This document shows, piece by piece, positions 1-8,347 of a DNA stretch of 58,405 bases (its first letter is position 1; every line of letters starts with the position of its first letter). The position numbers and the translations under genes are program-made. The stretch covers positions 1-58,405 of the forward strand of contig JAJDNF010000075.1 of NCBI GenBank assembly GCA_022340805.1. The letters run 5' to 3'. Origin of the DNA: Chromatiaceae bacterium (lineage in GTDB: Bacteria; Pseudomonadota; Gammaproteobacteria; Chromatiales; Chromatiaceae). The notes beneath the pieces were generated by a model. That model made no database searches. It had not been told where the DNA came from and saw nothing but the letters and a program-made list of their open reading frames with translations.

Positions 1-68
1 TGCCACGCAACACCATGTGCCCGTCCGCCTTCATGCAATTTGCAGGCTAGAGATCACGGTGCTTCGGA

Positions 69-123
69 GTTTTCACACAGCCTCGGCCGGATAGAGACCC
101 TGGACCAAGGTCCGCTATCCGGC
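69..123. repeat. Nested inverted repeat beside the integrase gene
   Basis: GCCGGATAG (86-94) pairs perfectly with CTATCCGGC (115-123), and a second hairpin GGACC-AA-GGTCC (102-113) is nested inside. The motif GTTTTCACACAG lies just upstream (69-80), and the same 12-mer occurs on the opposite strand at 3615-3626, at the broken edge of an IS91 remnant. No T-run follows on the minus strand, so a simple terminator for the integrase is unlikely. It could be a recombination site or part of a mobile-element end. Function is inferred. Confidence 0.5.
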
Positions 124-134
124 TGGGATGCCCA

Positions 135-737
135 TCAGACATCAGTTTGCTCGGCGATCTCCAGCGCATCATCGACCTCGATGCCGAGGTAGCGGATGGT
201 GCTTTCCAGCTTGGTGTGGCCGAGCAGTAGCTGCACAGCTCGAAGATTCTTGGTGCGCCGATAGATCAATGTCGCTTTCGTGCGGCGCAGCGAATGCGTT
301 CCGTAGTCATAATGGTCGAGCCCGATCAGCGACACCCAGGAGTCCACGATCCGCGCATACTGCCGGGTTGAGATATGTCGAGATCGCTGTTGCCGGCTGG
401 GGAACAAGTAGTCACCCGCGCCCAGACCCTTGGTGGCGATCCACGCCTGCACCGCGTTGCGAGTGTGTTCGGCCAGCTCAAAGCGGACCGGCGAGTGGGT
501 TTCGCGCTGCAGCACGGTTGCACGTGACAGGACACGCCCCGCATGGGCGACATCCGCAACCCGCAGTCGTACCAGATCGCACGAGCGCAGTTTGCTGTCG
601 ATGGCAAGATTGAACAGTGCAATATCCCTGGTCCTGTTCGCGATCTGCAGTCGAATCCGGATCGCCCAGACCTCCCGCAGCTTGAGTGGCGGCTTATGCC
701 CGACCAATCTGCCCTTGTTCCGAGGCGCGGGGCGCAT
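135..737 (-). CDS. Stand-alone tyrosine recombinase (phage-type integrase)
   Basis: A 200-aa protein consisting almost entirely of the catalytic domain of tyrosine recombinases, which cut and rejoin DNA through a tyrosine-linked intermediate. The visible signature is an Arg in the KLRSCDLVRLR segment (about residue 51), the HSLRRT box (His-x-x-Arg, about 147-152), the later LLLGHT histidine (about 172) and the nucleophile in STIRYLGIEVDD (about 183). It lacks the usual N-terminal arm and core-binding domains but does not look degraded. Short integrases of this kind are common as solitary genes in proteobacteria. No other phage gene is near, so its target is unknown. The nested inverted repeat at 86-123 lies directly downstream. 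Confidence 0.88.
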   Translation of the reverse strand: MRPAPRNKGRLVGHKPPLKLREVWAIRIRLQIANRTRDIALFNLAIDSKLRSCDLVRLRVADVAHAGRVLSRATVLQRETHSPVRFELAEHTRNAVQAWIATKGLGAGDYLFPSRQQRSRHISTRQYARIVDSWVSLIGLDHYDYGTHSLRRTKATLIYRRTKNLRAVQLLLGHTKLESTIRYLGIEVDDALEIAEQTDV

Positions 738-1130
738 AGGGCCTGTAGCGGTTTCTCACGGCGTATTCATGGCCTGTTTCCTCCGATGTGGGCGGAAACA
801 GAAGTGTGGTGCGGTCAGCCTCAACATCGCGCAGGTGAGGCGGCCGCCACCGAATCTTGGGTAACTCAATACGGCTGATCGAAAGCGGACCGTCGAATGT
901 TGCGGCGCAGCAGGCCGTGATCGAACCCGAGCGGGAGTGGAGTTTGCCACCGACTCTCTGGCGAACAAGCAGCTTGCATTCTCCGCACGCACGACCATTG
1001 AAGGATCGGACATTGGGTCGGCAGTCGTGCAGTAGAAGACCAACAGAATCGGCATTTGGGGCTATTGTTAATTGGGTCGTCGACGCCGCCCCTCTTACCG
1101 CTTGATCATCCCCGCACGAAGGAGATAGGA
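738..1130. other. Non-coding accessory gap with one dispersed-repeat copy
   Basis: No open frame here has a believable start or composition. The only structure I see is the first copy of a ~47-bp dispersed repeat at 881-928. Confidence 0.5.
881..928. repeat. Dispersed repeat, copy A (diverged)
   Basis: Begins GAAAGCGGACCGTCGAATG and ends in a GGCCGTGATCGA core. It aligns with copies at 1413-1459 and 2242-2288 but has several mismatches. All three are on the same strand and lie between genes. Confidence 0.6.
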
Positions 1131-1328
1131 ATGAAACTTGTTTACGATGTTGTCGAAGATGTCTACGACGATACGACGCAGATCAGAACGATGACTGAAC
1201 AGGCAAAGATGCCGTCTGGAGGCTGGCTGATCAGGACTACTGTCTACACGCCTCACCACATCAGCATGGACGTAACCAAAATCCGACAGAAGAAGGGCAA
1301 GAAATCCCTGTTCACGTCGTTGCGCTAG
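1131..1328 (+). CDS. Small hypothetical protein (65 aa)
   Basis: The ATG at 1131 is chosen because a strong ribosome-binding site (GGAGATAGGA, 1121-1130) lies immediately before it; in-frame upstream codons have none. The product begins MKLVYDVVEDVYDD, is acidic at the N-terminus and basic at the C-terminus (KIRQKKGKK), and has no signal peptide or membrane segment. I recognise no family. It sits in the accessory region between the integrase and the cation exporter. Coding status rests on the ribosome-binding site and amino-acid composition. Confidence 0.5.
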   Translation: MKLVYDVVEDVYDDTTQIRTMTEQAKMPSGGWLIRTTVYTPHHISMDVTKIRQKKGKKSLFTSLR

Positions 1329-1412
1329 GGATCCCTGTCGGTACATTGCGTTCAGTGGGATTGTTGGCCGGCTGGAGCCGATCGCCGAGCTAAGGCGAAT
1401 TCCTGCTTCGGA

Positions 1413-1459
1413 GAAAGCTGACGTTCAGATGGTGCAGTGCAAGAGGCCGTGATCGACCC
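1413..1459. repeat. Dispersed repeat, copy B
   Basis: Shares an uninterrupted 28-base block (1432-1459) with copy C, beginning GTGCAGTGCAAG and ending GATCGACCC, and a similar GAAAGC-GAC lead-in. It lies in the leader region of the cation exporter gene. Confidence 0.7.
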
Positions 1460-1569
1460 CAAGCGGCCATCCGATAGCGACGGTACTGGGAGAAGCCCGG
1501 CCGATACGCATACGAACGCTATACACTCGGCTCCAAGCTTTCTCCAATGCTACGGCCTGAACCTTCACG

Positions 1570-2154
1570 ATGATCCCGCCCGAACCGGCTTCCGTTGCCC
1601 TATCCACCTTTGCCCTCATCGCCCTCGCAGAGATCGGTGACAAGAGTCAGCTGGTTTGCATGACCCTTGCCGCACGCCACCGTCACTGGCCGGTATTGCT
1701 CGGCGCTACGACGGCATTCGTCATACTCAACGCACTCGCAGTGGCGTTTGGCGCTGGCATTGCAGCCTGGGTGCCGGAAAGGCTAATGGCGGGGATTGTG
1801 GCAGTAATGTTCGGGGCATTCGGTCTTCATGCGCTTCTCAATCAGGATAACGGGGATTCCGAGGACGTAATAGAGAAGCCTGGGCATGGTGTTTTCTTCA
1901 CCGCCCTGCTGTTGATTCTAGTAGCCGAATTCGGTGACAAGACACAGATCGCCGTAGCGGGTTTGGCGGGCAGCATGGCTTCCATCCCGGTATGGGTAGG
2001 CGCGACCGTCGCGTTGGTCATGGTCTCTTCACTCGGCATCTGGGCCGGGCGCACGGTGCTGCAGCGCCTCCCCCTCCATTGGCTGCACCGCGCAGGCGGA
2101 GCGGTTTTTCTGATATTTGCAGCCATGGCGGCTTGGCGCGCATTCACATTATGA
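1570..2154 (+). CDS. GDT1/TMEM165-type (UPF0016) Mn2+/Ca2+ exporter
   Basis: A 194-aa membrane protein with the duplicated three-helix organisation of the UPF0016/GDT1 family. The family motif E-x-G-D-K-(S/T) appears twice: AEIGDKSQ near residue 21 and AEFGDKTQ near residue 118. These acidic residues line the cation path. Bacterial members (for example MneA of Vibrio) export manganese, and eukaryotic ones move Mn2+/Ca2+ in exchange for H+. A polar linker (about 90-105) separates the halves. I saw no yybP-ykoY-like manganese riboswitch in the 240-base leader. It is probably a single-gene unit. Confidence 0.88.
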   Translation: MIPPEPASVALSTFALIALAEIGDKSQLVCMTLAARHRHWPVLLGATTAFVILNALAVAFGAGIAAWVPERLMAGIVAVMFGAFGLHALLNQDNGDSEDVIEKPGHGVFFTALLLILVAEFGDKTQIAVAGLAGSMASIPVWVGATVALVMVSSLGIWAGRTVLQRLPLHWLHRAGGAVFLIFAAMAAWRAFTL

Positions 2155-2597
2155 GCAAAGCGGTAGAATCTCAAACACGAAGATGACCGATCCTGGCCGA
2201 TTTGAGCCCGTCACCCAAGCCCACCAGAGGTCAGCTTTGGGGAAAGCGGACGGTCAAATTGTGCAGTGCAAGAGGCCGTGATCGACCCACTGCCGTCGTA
2301 CGACCACTGACCCCTGGGTGGCTGGTCAGTAACAGGAACGGTCATTCCCCGGCCGGTCAATCGCGCTTTCAGAGTGCTTGAAACTGCCAGGTCGGCTAGA
2401 TAGTGCTCCCGGCCAAGAACGGAAGTCCGCGACAGGGGCAAAGTCTGCGCGAAGTGGATCTTTGCTCCGAGGTAAAGATTGGCCTGCGTCTGGCTTACCG
2501 CAGCAGATCCGAGGGACCCCATACGGATTGTCTGAATGACGCAGGCCGACGATGCGCGGACTGGTAGACTACCGGACAAACGATTCGCTGGTCACTT
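2155..2597. other. Non-coding gap containing repeat copy C
   Basis: Only spurious frames occur here. It contains the third dispersed repeat (2242-2288) and a short inverted pair around 2303-2335 (ACCACTGACC / GGTCAGT). It separates convergent genes, but no clear terminator was found. Confidence 0.5.
2242..2288. repeat. Dispersed repeat, copy C
   Basis: Same 28-base identical core as copy B (2261-2288), with lead-in GAAAGCGGACGGTC. The copies at 881, 1413 and 2242 lie within 1.4 kb and are found nowhere else that I noticed in the window, so they appear tied to this accessory segment. Confidence 0.7.
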
Positions 2598-3185
2598 TCA
2601 GGCCGCGATCGCAGCGCGCCTGGAGCGCCGCGCGTTGGCGAAGAACAAACCAATCAACGAGCCGCCAAACAACAAAACAGTAGAAGGTTCGGCCACGGTG
2701 GACACATCCTCTTCTGTGCGAATGACGGAGATGCCAACCATCTCCGGAATCGGAGTTGTCAGGGATGTGAAGCCACTCGTAAAGGAAGTCCCGTCAAAAC
2801 CCACGCTGCGCAGCTCACCGCCAGCCAGGTAGTAAAGGATGTCGTCCAGCGGATCGTAGCTAATGCCCGTCATCTCCGGAATCGGAGTTGTCAGGGATGT
2901 GAAGCCACTCGTAAAGGAACTCCCGTCAAAACCCACGCTGCGCAGCTCACCGCCAGCCAGGTAGTAAAGGATGTCGTCCAGCGGATCGTAGCTAATGCCC
3001 GTCATCTCCGGAATCGGAGTTGTCAGGGATGTGAAGCCACTCGTAAAGGAAGTCCCGTCAAAACCCACGCTGCGCAGCTCACCGCCAGCCAGATAGAGCA
3101 AACTCTCCACACCTGCGTTTGCCGCCACGGGGCAGGTGAGTCCACAAATTATCAGCAGTGCCAAGAGTCTTTTGATCATTTTCAT
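2598..3185 (-). CDS. PEP-CTERM surface protein with three tandem YWTD-like repeats
   Basis: A 195-aa secreted protein: signal peptide (MKMIKRLLALLIICG..., cleavage near VAANA|G), three 44-residue repeats (each with YLAGGELRSVGFDG and PIPEMTGISYDPLDDIL), and a C-terminal sorting signal of the PEP-CTERM type (AEPSTVLLFGGSLIGL followed by RRSRR). PEP-CTERM tails are processed by exosortase and direct proteins to the envelope or exopolysaccharide. The repeats resemble LDL-receptor class B/YWTD propeller blades, but three blades are too few for a normal propeller. I prefer the ATG at 3185 to the in-frame ATG at 3233: it starts directly at the signal peptide and places the upstream dyad at the same distance (~115 nt) as in the second PEP-CTERM gene. 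No exosortase lies in this window. Confidence 0.85.
   Translation of the reverse strand: MKMIKRLLALLIICGLTCPVAANAGVESLLYLAGGELRSVGFDGTSFTSGFTSLTTPIPEMTGISYDPLDDILYYLAGGELRSVGFDGSSFTSGFTSLTTPIPEMTGISYDPLDDILYYLAGGELRSVGFDGTSFTSGFTSLTTPIPEMVGISVIRTEEDVSTVAEPSTVLLFGGSLIGLFFANARRSRRAAIAA
2739..3100 (-). repeat. 132-bp tandem repeat inside the PEP-CTERM gene
   Basis: The block starting CATCTCCGGAATCGG on the plus strand recurs at 2739, 2871 and 3003, exactly 132 bases apart (44 codons, in frame). The copies are almost identical; the middle one differs by one base that changes Thr to Ser. Such identity at silent positions points to very recent duplication or gene conversion. Confidence 0.95.
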
Positions 3186-3233
3186 CGCGTTGTTGTTCAA
3201 GGTCGATCTCGGAAGCTGGCTCTCAATATTCAT

Positions 3234-3623
3234 GCCGTATTCATTTGAGGCTTTAGAAACAGCTAGTTAAACAGGGCAGCCGCGAAACTCCGCGGTCGAC
3301 TGTAAATTTCTTCGACAGTCTTAAGATCGCACTGGCTGCTATTCCCAATGTCCTCCGCCGCGCTTTTGTGACCGCTTTTCATCGGAGACGCACTGAAGGT
3401 CAGGTCCAACGTGAGCGTCTCTTCAGGGTCACAAACTTGGACAATGTCCCACTCAGGGCCTAGGTCCGCAATGCGCTTTCAGCTGCCGGTCGTTTCGTGA
3501 CCGCGAAGGGCTGTTCCTGGCCGATTCCGGCGGTTGTCGATACCGGCGTGAATGACCGCTTCGAACAAGGCTACCTATCGATTGTGCACAGCAGCAAACC
3601 ATGATCGCCCCCGACTGTGTGAA
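3234..3623. other. Intergenic region upstream of the PEP-CTERM gene
   Basis: Apart from the dyad and -10-like box at 3264-3318, I find no gene. Short GAAAGC/GACCG fragments (around 3366-3380 and 3474-3510) recall the dispersed repeats of this accessory segment but are too diverged to call. Confidence 0.4.
3264..3318 (-). promoter_or_regulatory. Dyad plus -10-like box upstream of the PEP-CTERM gene
   Basis: Read on the minus strand, CTGTCGAAGAAATTTACAG (3318-3300) is followed 30 nt later by TAACTA (3269-3264), then 78 nt to the ATG at 3185. The PEP-CTERM gene at 24114 has CTGTCGACAATCTTTACAG, then TAACTA 31 nt later, then 80 nt to its ATG. This matching layout suggests a shared activator site. 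PEP-CTERM genes in other species are known to be controlled by the PrsK/PrsR two-component pair; assigning this motif to PrsR is inference. Confidence 0.6.
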
Positions 3624-3780
3624 AACGCCAGCACCGTCGAGGAACAACATATGGAAGTGGATATTGAGGTTCAGGGCACTGCCGAAGCACTGGATCAGGG
3701 CGACCGCGCCCGTCTGGGCCGTCTTGTGGTTAGAAAGCTGCGAGCGGCTGCCGATGCGCCGCGTTTTCGCTTTCTTGCTT
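3624..3780 (-). pseudogene. IS91-family transposase remnant
   Basis: The minus strand reads ...TGAVALIQCFGSALNLN followed by IHFHMLFLDG, the conserved HxH region of IS91-type (Y2 rolling-circle) transposases. Homology covers only about 50 codons. It is lost downstream at 3624, where the GTTTTCACACAG motif begins, and dissolves upstream into low-quality sequence. It is a decayed fragment marking past insertion. The plus-strand frame through the same bases (3552-3782) is its antisense shadow. Confidence 0.65.
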
Positions 3781-3854
3781 AGTGAACCGCCTCACTAAGC
3801 AGTTACTAAGCAAATACTCAGCACACCCTGCATATTCATGCTACTGCCACGAAC

Positions 3855-3881
3855 AGAAAAAAGCCCGCAGCATGCGGGCTT
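3855..3881 (-). terminator. Rho-independent terminator of apbC
   Basis: On the minus strand AAGCCCGC-atgct-GCGGGCTT forms an 8-bp stem followed directly by a T-run (TTTTTTCTG). It lies about 30 bases beyond the apbC stop codon. Confidence 0.85.
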
Positions 3882-3911
3882 AGGCAGAATTTGACTATCC
3901 GTGAGCAGGGA

Positions 3912-5003
3912 TCAGTTGTTCTGGATCACGATGTTGGGGAACTTGGCCGCGTAGCTCTTCGCCTGGCGGGCCAGCTTGGCCGCGGCGCGACGCGCGATCT
4001 CGCGGTAGATCTGCGCCGGACGCGACTCCGGCTCGGCGACCACGGTCGGCTTGCCCGAGTCGGTCTCCTCGCGGATGCGGGTCTCGAGCGGCAGTGCGCC
4101 GAGGAACTTCACACCGTACTGCTCGGCCATGAGCTTGCCACCGCCCTCGCCGAAGATGTGCTCCTCGTGGCCGCACTTCGAGCAGATGTGGGTCGACATG
4201 TTCTCGACGATGCCGAGGATCGGCACCTCGACCTTTTCGAACATCTTGAAACCCTTGCGCGCATCCAGCAGGGCGATGTCCTGCGGGGTGGTGACGATGA
4301 TCGCACCCGACACCGGAACCTTCTGCGCCAGGGTCAACTGGGTGTCGCCGGTGCCCGGCGGCAGATCTATGACCAGGTAATCGAGGTCGGCCCAATTGGT
4401 GTCGTTGAGCAACTGCTCGAGGGCCTGGGTGACCATCGGGCCGCGCCAGATCATCGGCGTCTCTTCGTCAATCAGGAAACCGATCGACATCGCCTGCAGG
4501 TGGTAGCTGTTCATCGGTTCGAGGGTGTTGCCGTCCTTCGATTCCGGCTTGCCGGAGATGCCCAGCATGCGCGGCTGCGAGGGGCCGTAGATGTCGGCGT
4601 CCAGGATGCCGACACGTGCGCCCTCCACCGACAGCGCCAGGGCCAGGTTGACCGCGGTGGTCGACTTGCCCACGCCGCCCTTGCCGGACGCGACGGCGAT
4701 GATGTTCTTGACGTTGTCGATCGGCTTGAGCGACTTCTGCACCGTGTGTGCAACGATCTTGGTGTCGAGTTTGACCTCGCAACTGCTCACCCCGTCGATC
4801 GCCTCGACGGCGCCTTTCACCGCGGCGATGATGTCATTGTGTACACCCTTGGCCGGGAAGCCCAGGACCAGGCCGACGGTGACCTTGCCACCGTCGATCA
4901 CCACGTCCTTCACGGACTTGGCGCTGACCAGGTCGGTCTCGAGGTGGGGTTCGATATAGCCCTTGATGGCTTGCTCGACGATTTCGCGGGTGACTTCGGC
5001 CAT
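3912..5003 (-). CDS. apbC: Mrp/ApbC family Fe-S cluster carrier ATPase
   Basis: A 363-aa P-loop ATPase that carries [4Fe-4S] clusters to apoproteins in the cytoplasm. An N-terminal MIP18/DUF59 domain (about 1-90) precedes the NBP35-like ATPase. The deviant Walker A motif ASGKGGVGKSTTAVN is near residue 106, and the dimer-bridging CxxC cluster ligands are in CSKCG near 283. Start ATG 5003 follows AGGA in CAGGAA. It is transcribed away from metG, the usual gammaproteobacterial arrangement, and ends at a clear terminator. Confidence 0.95.
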   Translation of the reverse strand: MAEVTREIVEQAIKGYIEPHLETDLVSAKSVKDVVIDGGKVTVGLVLGFPAKGVHNDIIAAVKGAVEAIDGVSSCEVKLDTKIVAHTVQKSLKPIDNVKNIIAVASGKGGVGKSTTAVNLALALSVEGARVGILDADIYGPSQPRMLGISGKPESKDGNTLEPMNSYHLQAMSIGFLIDEETPMIWRGPMVTQALEQLLNDTNWADLDYLVIDLPPGTGDTQLTLAQKVPVSGAIIVTTPQDIALLDARKGFKMFEKVEVPILGIVENMSTHICSKCGHEEHIFGEGGGKLMAEQYGVKFLGALPLETRIREETDSGKPTVVAEPESRPAQIYREIARRAAAKLARQAKSYAAKFPNIVIQNN

Positions 5004-5081
5004 TTCCTGAAACTCCTGATGCCCCGAGCCCGGACGGATGGCCGGTCGCGGCGGACATGATGTAAAACGGATAGCGGCGGG

Positions 5082-5110
5082 ATTCTACACGAGCCCCTGC
5101 GCATCCCCAA
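5082..5110 (-). promoter_or_regulatory. Predicted sigma-70 promoter of apbC
   Basis: On the minus strand TTGGGG (5110-5105), a 17-base spacer and TAGAAT (5087-5082) form a plausible -35/-10 pair about 80 bases before the ATG at 5003. Confidence 0.5.
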
Positions 5111-5242
5111 CCAAAACGCTCGGGCATTGCATGGAACTGCCTTCTGGCGTCGCCACGTACGATGCCGCCTTTCCCGCTCGCGATAAACCGGGAGTGTCTG
5201 GGGAAACCTGCCTCCAGGGGCGCCTTGCGCCGGCCTTTGTGG

Positions 5243-5248
5243 GATAAT
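5243..5248 (+). promoter_or_regulatory. Predicted -10 box of metG
   Basis: GATAAT preceded by TGTGG (extended -10 like), 35 bases before the metG ATG. No convincing -35 element was seen, so the assignment is tentative. Confidence 0.4.
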
Positions 5249-5282
5249 CACGCGCCATTTACCTACCGGTTCAGCGATTTCG

Positions 5283-7328
5283 ATGAGCACCGAACAGCGC
5301 AAGATCCTGGTCACCAGCGCCCTGCCCTATGCCAACGGCTCGATCCACCTGGGCCACCTGGTCGAGTACATCCAGACCGACATCTGGAGCCGTTTCCAGA
5401 AGATGCGCGGCCACGAATGCTATTACGTCTGCGCCGACGATGCGCATGGCACGCCGATCATGCTGCGCGCGCGCGCCGAGGGCATCGAGCCGGAGGAGCT
5501 GATCGCCCGGGTCTGGACCGAACATACCGAGGACTTTGCCGGTTTCGCGATCGCGTTCGACAACTACCACTCGACCCACTCGGAAGAAAACCGCGTCTGC
5601 GCCACCACCATCTACGCGCGCAACCGCGACGCCGGCCATATCGTGCGCCGCACCATATCGCAGGCCTACGACCCCGAGGCAGAGATGTTCCTGCCCGACC
5701 GCTTCATCAAGGGCACCTGCCCGAAGTGCGGCGCCGAGGATCAGTACGGCGACAACTGCGAGGTATGCGGCGCCACCTATGCGCCGACCGAGCTGAAGAA
5801 CCCGGTCTCCGCAGTGTCCGGTGCGACACCGATCGAGCGGGATTCGGAACACCTGTTCTTCAAGCTGGGCAACTTCGAAAAGGTGCTCAGGGACTGGCAC
5901 AAGGCCGGGCACGTGCAGGCCGAGGTCGCAAACAAGCTCAACGAGTGGTTCGAGGCCGGGCTCAACGACTGGGATATCTCGCGCGACGCGCCGTACTTCG
6001 GCTTCGAGATCCCTGACGCCGAAGGCAAGTATTTCTACGTCTGGCTGGATGCGCCGATCGGCTACATGGCCAGCTTCCGCCACTTCTGCAACCGCACCGG
6101 GGTGGACTTCGATGCCTTCTGGGACGCGGACTCGAAGGCCGAGCTGTATCACTTCATCGGCAAGGACATCATCTATTTCCACGCGCTGTTCTGGCCGGCA
6201 ATGCTGCATGGCGCCGGCTACCGCAAGCCAAGCGGGGTGTATGCACACGGCTTCCTGACCGTCGACGGCGCCAAGATGTCGAAGTCGCGGGGCACCTTCA
6301 TCAAGGCGCGCACCTACCTCAAACACCTCAACCCGGAGTACCTGCGCTATTACTTCGCGGCCAAGCTCAGCTCGCGTGTCGACGACCTCGACCTCAACCT
6401 CGAGGACTTCGCCAACCGCGTGAATGCCGACCTGGTCGGCAAGGTGGTCAACATCGCCAGCCGCTGCGCCGGGTTCATCAGCAAGCGCTTCGACGGCAGG
6501 CTCAGCGCGTCGGTGGACCAGGCGGAGCTGCTCGAGACCTTCGCCCGGGCCGGCGACGAGATCGCGGAGCTGTACGAAAAACGCGAGTTCGGACGCGCCG
6601 TGCGCGAGATCATGGCGCTCGCCGACCTGGCCAATCAGTACATCGACGACAAGGCCCCATGGGTGCTTGCCAAGGACGAGAATCGCGATGCCGAACTGCA
6701 CGCGATCTGTTCGACCGGGATCAACCTGTTCCGGGTACTGATCGGCTACCTGAAGCCGGTATTGCCGGTGATGGCCGAACAGGCAGAGGCCTTCCTGAAC
6801 GTACCACCGATGCGCTGGGACTCGCAGAGGACGCCGCTGCTCGGGCATGCCATCGAAAAATTCAAACCGCTGATGACGCGTGTCGACCGCGACAGAATCA
6901 CTGCGATGATCGAGGACTCGAAGGAAGATCTGGCCAGCGAGGTCAAGTCGACATCGAAGAAGCCGGCCACGGATTCACCGCTGGTCAGGGACCCGGTCGC
7001 GGCGACCATCGCGTTCGACGACTTCGCCAAGGTCGACCTGCGGGTGGTGCGTATTGCCAAGGCGGAACATGTCGAGGGCGCGGACAAACTGCTGCGCCTG
7101 ACCCTCGACCTGGGCGGCGAGACGCGCAACGTGTTCGCCGGTATCAAGGCGGCCTACGCGCCGGAGGACCTCGAGGGCAAGCTGACCGTGATGGTCGCCA
7201 ACCTCGCGCCACGCACGATGAAGTTCGGTGTTTCCGAGGGCATGGTGCTGGCCGCAGGACCGGGCGGAAAGGACATCTTCGTGCTCAATCCGGATGCGGG
7301 CGCGCAGCCCGGCATGAAGGTGAAATAG
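5283..7328 (+). CDS. metG: Methionyl-tRNA synthetase
   Basis: A 681-aa class I aminoacyl-tRNA synthetase that charges tRNA-Met with methionine. The HIGH-type motif appears in [10 protein letters not shown] (about 17), a zinc knuckle with CPKCG and CEVCG (about 145-163), and the KMSKS loop in AKMSKSRGT (about 335). The C-terminal ~100 residues form a Trbp111/EMAPII-like tRNA-binding and dimerisation domain ([20 protein letters not shown]). Length is typical for the two-domain gammaproteobacterial enzyme. It diverges from apbC across a 279-base gap. Confidence 0.98.
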   Translation: MSTEQRKILVTSALPYANGSIHLGHLVEYIQTDIWSRFQKMRGHECYYVCADDAHGTPIMLRARAEGIEPEELIARVWTEHTEDFAGFAIAFDNYHSTHSEENRVCATTIYARNRDAGHIVRRTISQAYDPEAEMFLPDRFIKGTCPKCGAEDQYGDNCEVCGATYAPTELKNPVSAVSGATPIERDSEHLFFKLGNFEKVLRDWHKAGHVQAEVANKLNEWFEAGLNDWDISRDAPYFGFEIPDAEGKYFYVWLDAPIGYMASFRHFCNRTGVDFDAFWDADSKAELYHFIGKDIIYFHALFWPAMLHGAGYRKPSGVYAHGFLTVDGAKMSKSRGTFIKARTYLKHLNPEYLRYYFAAKLSSRVDDLDLNLEDFANRVNADLVGKVVNIASRCAGFISKRFDGRLSASVDQAELLETFARAGDEIAELYEKREFGRAVREIMALADLANQYIDDKAPWVLAKDENRDAELHAICSTGINLFRVLIGYLKPVLPVMAEQAEAFLNVPPMRWDSQRTPLLGHAIEKFKPLMTRVDRDRITAMIEDSKEDLASEVKSTSKKPATDSPLVRDPVAATIAFDDFAKVDLRVVRIAKAEHVEGADKLLRLTLDLGGETRNVFAGIKAAYAPEDLEGKLTVMVANLAPRTMKFGVSEGMVLAAGPGGKDIFVLNPDAGAQPGMKVK

Positions 7329-7363
7329 CGCGCCGCGGCCACACGTGCCGGCGAGCATCCCGC

Positions 7364-8347
7364 CTAGGACTCGGGCTGCCCGGCGGCTGGTTGGTTCTGC
7401 AGAAGCTGGACGCTGAACAGCTTGTGCTCGTCACACCAGACCGCCTGCTGGCGGAAGCCCGCGCGGGCCGCCAGGTCGCCGAACCCGTCGACGGTGTACT
7501 TGTACGAATTTTCGGTATGAATGCCCTCCCCCGGCGCAAACGCGAAGGCCTGGTCCGCGACATGGACGACCTGCGCCAGGTTGCTGACCAGGTGCATCTC
7601 GATGCGCGCCAGCGATGGGTTGTAGAACGCATAGTGCTCGAACGCCTGCGGGTCGACGTCGCTGTCCAGTTCCGTGCGGATGCGATACAGCAGGTTGCGG
7701 TTGAATGCCGCGGTCACGCCGGCCGAGTCGTTATAGGCCGCGTTGAGCAGGCCGACCGGCTTCTTCAGGTCGACGCCGATCAGCAGGTGCCCACCGGGGC
7801 CTACCAGTTCGCCGACATCGCGCATCAACCGCACCGCGTCCGGCGCGTCGAAGTTGCCGATGCTCGAGCCGGGGAAGAACGCCACGATGTGTACGTTATC
7901 GTCGCACTGCGGTATGCGCAGGCCGGCGCTGAAATCGACACAGGCGGCATGCACCTGCAGCCAGGGGTAGTCGCGCGCCAGCGCCTCGGCTGACGCCAGC
8001 AGGAACTCCCTGGAGATATCCACGCCGACGTAACCGCTCGGGCGCAGTTCCTCGAGCAGCATGCGGACCTTCTTGCTCGCCCCGCTGCCCAGCTCCACGA
8101 GCAGGCACTCCTCGCCGATCAGTCGCACCAGGTCCGGCAACGCCCGCTGCAGGATCGCCAGCTCGGTGCGTGTCTGGTAGTACTCCGGCAGGTCGCAGAT
8201 CCGATCGAACAGTTCCGAGCCACGCTCGTCGTAAAAGAATTTCGCCGGGATCGCCCGCGGCGAGGCATTCAGCCCGTCGAGCACCTCCTGCAGCAGGTTG
8301 GCCGCCCCCGGGTGCGCATCGTAGAAGCTGATTGTCTGGGTCTTCAT
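7364..8347 (-). CDS. egtD: EgtD-family L-histidine N-alpha-methyltransferase
   Basis: A 327-aa SAM-dependent methyltransferase of the EgtD family (DUF2260), which trimethylates histidine to hercynine in ergothioneine synthesis. SAM motif I is LVELGSGASKKVR (about 76), and the family signature FFPGSSIGNF follows (about 158). The ATG at 8347 matches where the family begins (MKTQTISFYD); an upstream in-frame TTG only adds a non-conserved leader. No EgtB sulfoxide synthase lies beside it, so the end product is uncertain. It is convergent with metG, 35 bases apart. Confidence 0.85.
   Translation of the reverse strand: MKTQTISFYDAHPGAANLLQEVLDGLNASPRAIPAKFFYDERGSELFDRICDLPEYYQTRTELAILQRALPDLVRLIGEECLLVELGSGASKKVRMLLEELRPSGYVGVDISREFLLASAEALARDYPWLQVHAACVDFSAGLRIPQCDDNVHIVAFFPGSSIGNFDAPDAVRLMRDVGELVGPGGHLLIGVDLKKPVGLLNAAYNDSAGVTAAFNRNLLYRIRTELDSDVDPQAFEHYAFYNPSLARIEMHLVSNLAQVVHVADQAFAFAPGEGIHTENSYKYTVDGFGDLAARAGFRQQAVWCDEHKLFSVQLLQNQPAAGQPES

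Noticed and set aside
1329-1569. Manganese (yybP-ykoY) riboswitch ahead of the GDT1 gene
   Set aside because: I could not find the conserved loops. The leader mostly holds repeat copy B.
2211-2579. 122-aa minus-strand frame
   Set aside because: It overlaps repeat copy C, has no ribosome-binding site and matches no recognisable family.
3552-3782. 76-aa plus-strand frame (MEVDIEVQGTAEALDQ...)
   Set aside because: It is the antisense reading of the IS91 transposase HxH region, a commonly mis-annotated shadow.
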